Assembly (NCBI GenBank): GCA_963640465.1
Contig: CAVHYP010000070.1
Location: forward strand, 1 to 7,852
Source of the DNA: Colivivens sp963640465
GTDB taxonomy: Bacteria; Bacteroidota; Bacteroidia; Bacteroidales; Bacteroidaceae
Direction: 5' to 3'
DNA: 7,852 nt
Shown piece by piece: positions 6,705-7,852 of the stretch. The translations under genes and the position numbers were made by a program. The stretch's first letter is position 1; each line of letters opens with the position of its first letter. A model generated the notes under the pieces. The model ran no database searches. It saw nothing but the letters and a program-made list of their open reading frames with translations, and was not told the origin of the DNA.

Positions 6705-6814
6705 TAAGTGAGATTCTTTTTCTGGCAAGTAGGATTCGATCCTAATAAGCAGGATTCATGGAATACCTCTTTTGACAAGTAGAACTCTGATTCAGACAAG
6801 TAGAATTCCTCTTC
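6689..6814 (+). repeat. 21-bp degenerate tandem repeat starting in the last codons of the OmpP1/FadL gene
   Basis: A core GGATTC, a pyrimidine-rich CTTC, TGA and CAAGTA recurs. The GATTC-type core ends at 6695, 6716, 6737, 6757, 6787 and 6808, giving spacings of 21, 21, 20, 30 and 21. The first copy is the end of the coding sequence itself (codons for G-F-R-F and the TGA stop at 6702-6704), so the array looks like copies of the gene's last bases. The 12-mer CAAGTAGGATTC and its variants start at 6705, 6726, 6746, 6776 and 6797. Confidence 0.75.
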
Positions 6815-6867
6815 TGAAAGACAACAATAAGGCAAGATAACAAAACACAATAAACCTCTATAACGAG

Positions 6868-6909
6868 ACATGGCATTGCGACGCAACGTTGCAATGCCAT
6901 GTTTATTTT
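6868..6909 (+). terminator. Strong intrinsic terminator after the OmpP1/FadL gene
   Basis: A 15-bp stem (6868-6882 with 6888-6902; one G-U pair) with the 5-nt loop GCAAC. Arms begin ACATGGCATTGC and end GCAATGCCATGT. It is followed by TTTATTTT, so it ends the 3686-6704 unit. It may also stop minus-strand transcripts from the SulP gene, although that side lacks a good T-run. Confidence 0.85.
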
Positions 6910-6969
6910 CAGTTCTATACGAACGCTTGTCTGCAGTTCAGCAAAACCAATACGACGCCAGCTGAATTC

Positions 6970-7076
6970 TTGCTGAGTACACTCCTTGCTGATTACCTCA
7001 TTTGCAGACTACTTATTTGCAGATTACTCTACGCTCTATTACTTTTACTTAACCAAATGCTCACTTTGCCGACTAC
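6970..7076 (-). repeat. 16-bp degenerate tandem repeat after the SulP stop codon
   Basis: The 11-mer TTGCNGAYTAC (plus strand) or a close variant starts at 6970, 6986, 7002, 7017 and 7066: spacings 16, 16, 15 and 49 (about three periods). On the minus strand it reads GTARTCNGCAA. The first minus-strand copy lies 3 nt after the TAG (7082-7080). The gene's own end (GCA TAG followed by TAAGTAG) resembles the junction between inner repeat copies (GCAAATAAGTAG at about 7022-7005), suggesting the array grew from the end of the gene. The rest of 6910-6969 shows no gene or site. Confidence 0.7.
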
Positions 7077-7079
7077 TTA

Positions 7080-7852
7080 CTATGCAATCATTTCCTTGGC
7101 TTTTTCAATGGCGAGCGTGATGTGCGGTTGGATACAGTCTGCACCAATCTGTTTGTCTACTCCATACTTGATGAGAGTCTGCTGTACTTTAACGTTCACA
7201 CCCGACAAGATGACGTGTATGCCACGCTTCTGAGTTCTTTCGCAAAGGTTCTTCAGGTTATTGACACCGGTTGAGTCCATGAACGGAACACGACGCATAC
7301 GTATTATACGCACCTTAACAAACTTGTCTCTTGTGTTGACCAACTCCTCGAATTTATTTGCCAAGCCAAAGAAGAACGGACCGTTGATTTCGTAGACCTC
7401 CACACCCATGGGAATATCCAGCGACTCGATGTCATCGGGATTTACAACTTCGCTGTTTTCGGTTGCCAGCAACTGTTCTTCCTCCACTACATTGATGGAC
7501 GAAGTTTCCATTACGCGGCGTACGAACAGCATGATGGCAAGTACAATTCCCACTTCGATGGCTACAGTCAGGTCTACGATGACTGTGAGGAAGAATGTGA
7601 TGAGAAGCACTGCCACATCCGACTTGTCGCCATGCAGCAGGTATTTGAATGTACGCCACTCGCTCATGTTGTATGCCACCATCACCAGTATTGCAGCAAG
7701 GCACGACAGGGGGATGTAGATGGCGTATGGCATGAGGAAGAGGTAGATGAGAAGCAGTACTGCTGCATGTATCACTCCTGCCAAAGGCGATTTTCCTCCA
7801 TTGTTGATGTTTGCCATGGTGCGGGCAATGGCACCGGTGGCAGGGATTCCTC
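7080..7852 (-). CDS. SulP-family anion transporter with STAS domain, C-terminal part (cut by window edge)
   Basis: Only the last 256 residues are visible; the frame stays open to the edge, so the true start lies beyond 7852 and the ATG at 7817 is internal. The visible part begins GIPATGAIARTMANINNGGKSPLAG, a conserved SulP membrane segment, then has about four hydrophobic helices (roughly fragment residues 22-41, 43-60, 78-97 and 98-112). A cytoplasmic STAS domain follows (about 149-250) with VPFMDSTGVNNL; the DSTG at 192-195 is the STAS signature loop. Members carry sulfate, bicarbonate or other anions across the inner membrane, usually by proton or sodium symport; which one applies here cannot be read from the C-terminal part. 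It converges with the OmpP1/FadL unit and looks transcribed separately. About half the protein is missing only because of the window. Confidence 0.93.
   Translation of the reverse strand, partial: GIPATGAIARTMANINNGGKSPLAGVIHAAVLLLIYLFLMPYAIYIPLSCLAAILVMVAYNMSEWRTFKYLLHGDKSDVAVLLITFFLTVIVDLTVAIEVGIVLAIMLFVRRVMETSSINVVEEEQLLATENSEVVNPDDIESLDIPMGVEVYEINGPFFFGLANKFEELVNTRDKFVKVRIIRMRRVPFMDSTGVNNLKNLCERTQKRGIHVILSGVNVKVQQTLIKYGVDKQIGADCIQPHITLAIEKAKEMIA

Noticed and set aside
6889..7233. 114-codon plus-strand frame with repeated LICRLL
   Set aside because: It is produced by the 16-bp repeat and the antisense of the SulP end, and it starts within a terminator stem.

Overview
The window looks like chromosomal DNA of a Bacteroidales bacterium, most likely Prevotella or a close relative. 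This is inferred from family types and expression signals, not from a database match. The promoters fit the Bacteroidetes sigma consensus (TTTG, about 19-20 nt, TAnnTTTG), the leaders lack Shine-Dalgarno sites, and the gene content is typical: a GH43-type glycosidase, an M6 peptidase with a dockerin-like tail, an OmpP1/FadL barrel and a SulP transporter.

Layout: 1-353 is an AT-rich non-coding stretch with five ACTGTCA/TGACAGT heptamers and a short repeat against the end of the next gene. 354-1334 (-) encodes an exported GH43 protein resembling exo-beta-1,3-galactosidases. A divergent promoter region (1335-1534) separates it from a secreted M6 metalloprotease with a C-terminal dockerin-like calcium-binding pair (1535-3163, +). 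3164-3685 has no protein gene. It holds a perfect Bacteroidetes promoter, a well-folded non-coding RNA of about 200 nt (about 3266-3472), a further hairpin-rich segment ending in an intrinsic terminator, and the promoter of the next gene. 3686-4999 (+) is an exported protein of unknown function with an extremely Trp/Tyr-rich middle and an Asn/Ser/Thr/Arg-rich tail. It probably shares a transcript with the OmpP1/FadL-family barrel at 5166-6704 (+). A strong terminator follows at 6868-6909. The C-terminal part of a SulP anion transporter with a STAS domain (7080 to the window edge, -) closes the window.

The proteins mostly act at the cell envelope: glycan trimming, extracellular proteolysis, outer-membrane uptake and inner-membrane anion transport. 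Only the 3686/5166 pair looks like an operon; nothing shows that the others form one pathway.

Two observations stand out. One is the structured RNA at 3266-3472, which may be the Bacteroidales form of 6S RNA or the Bacteroidales-1 RNA. The other is that four of the five protein genes are followed, directly at or just past the stop codon, by short degenerate tandem repeats. Each has its own unit and period (23, 33, 21 and 16 bp), and two of them appear to include the last codons and stop codon of the gene itself.
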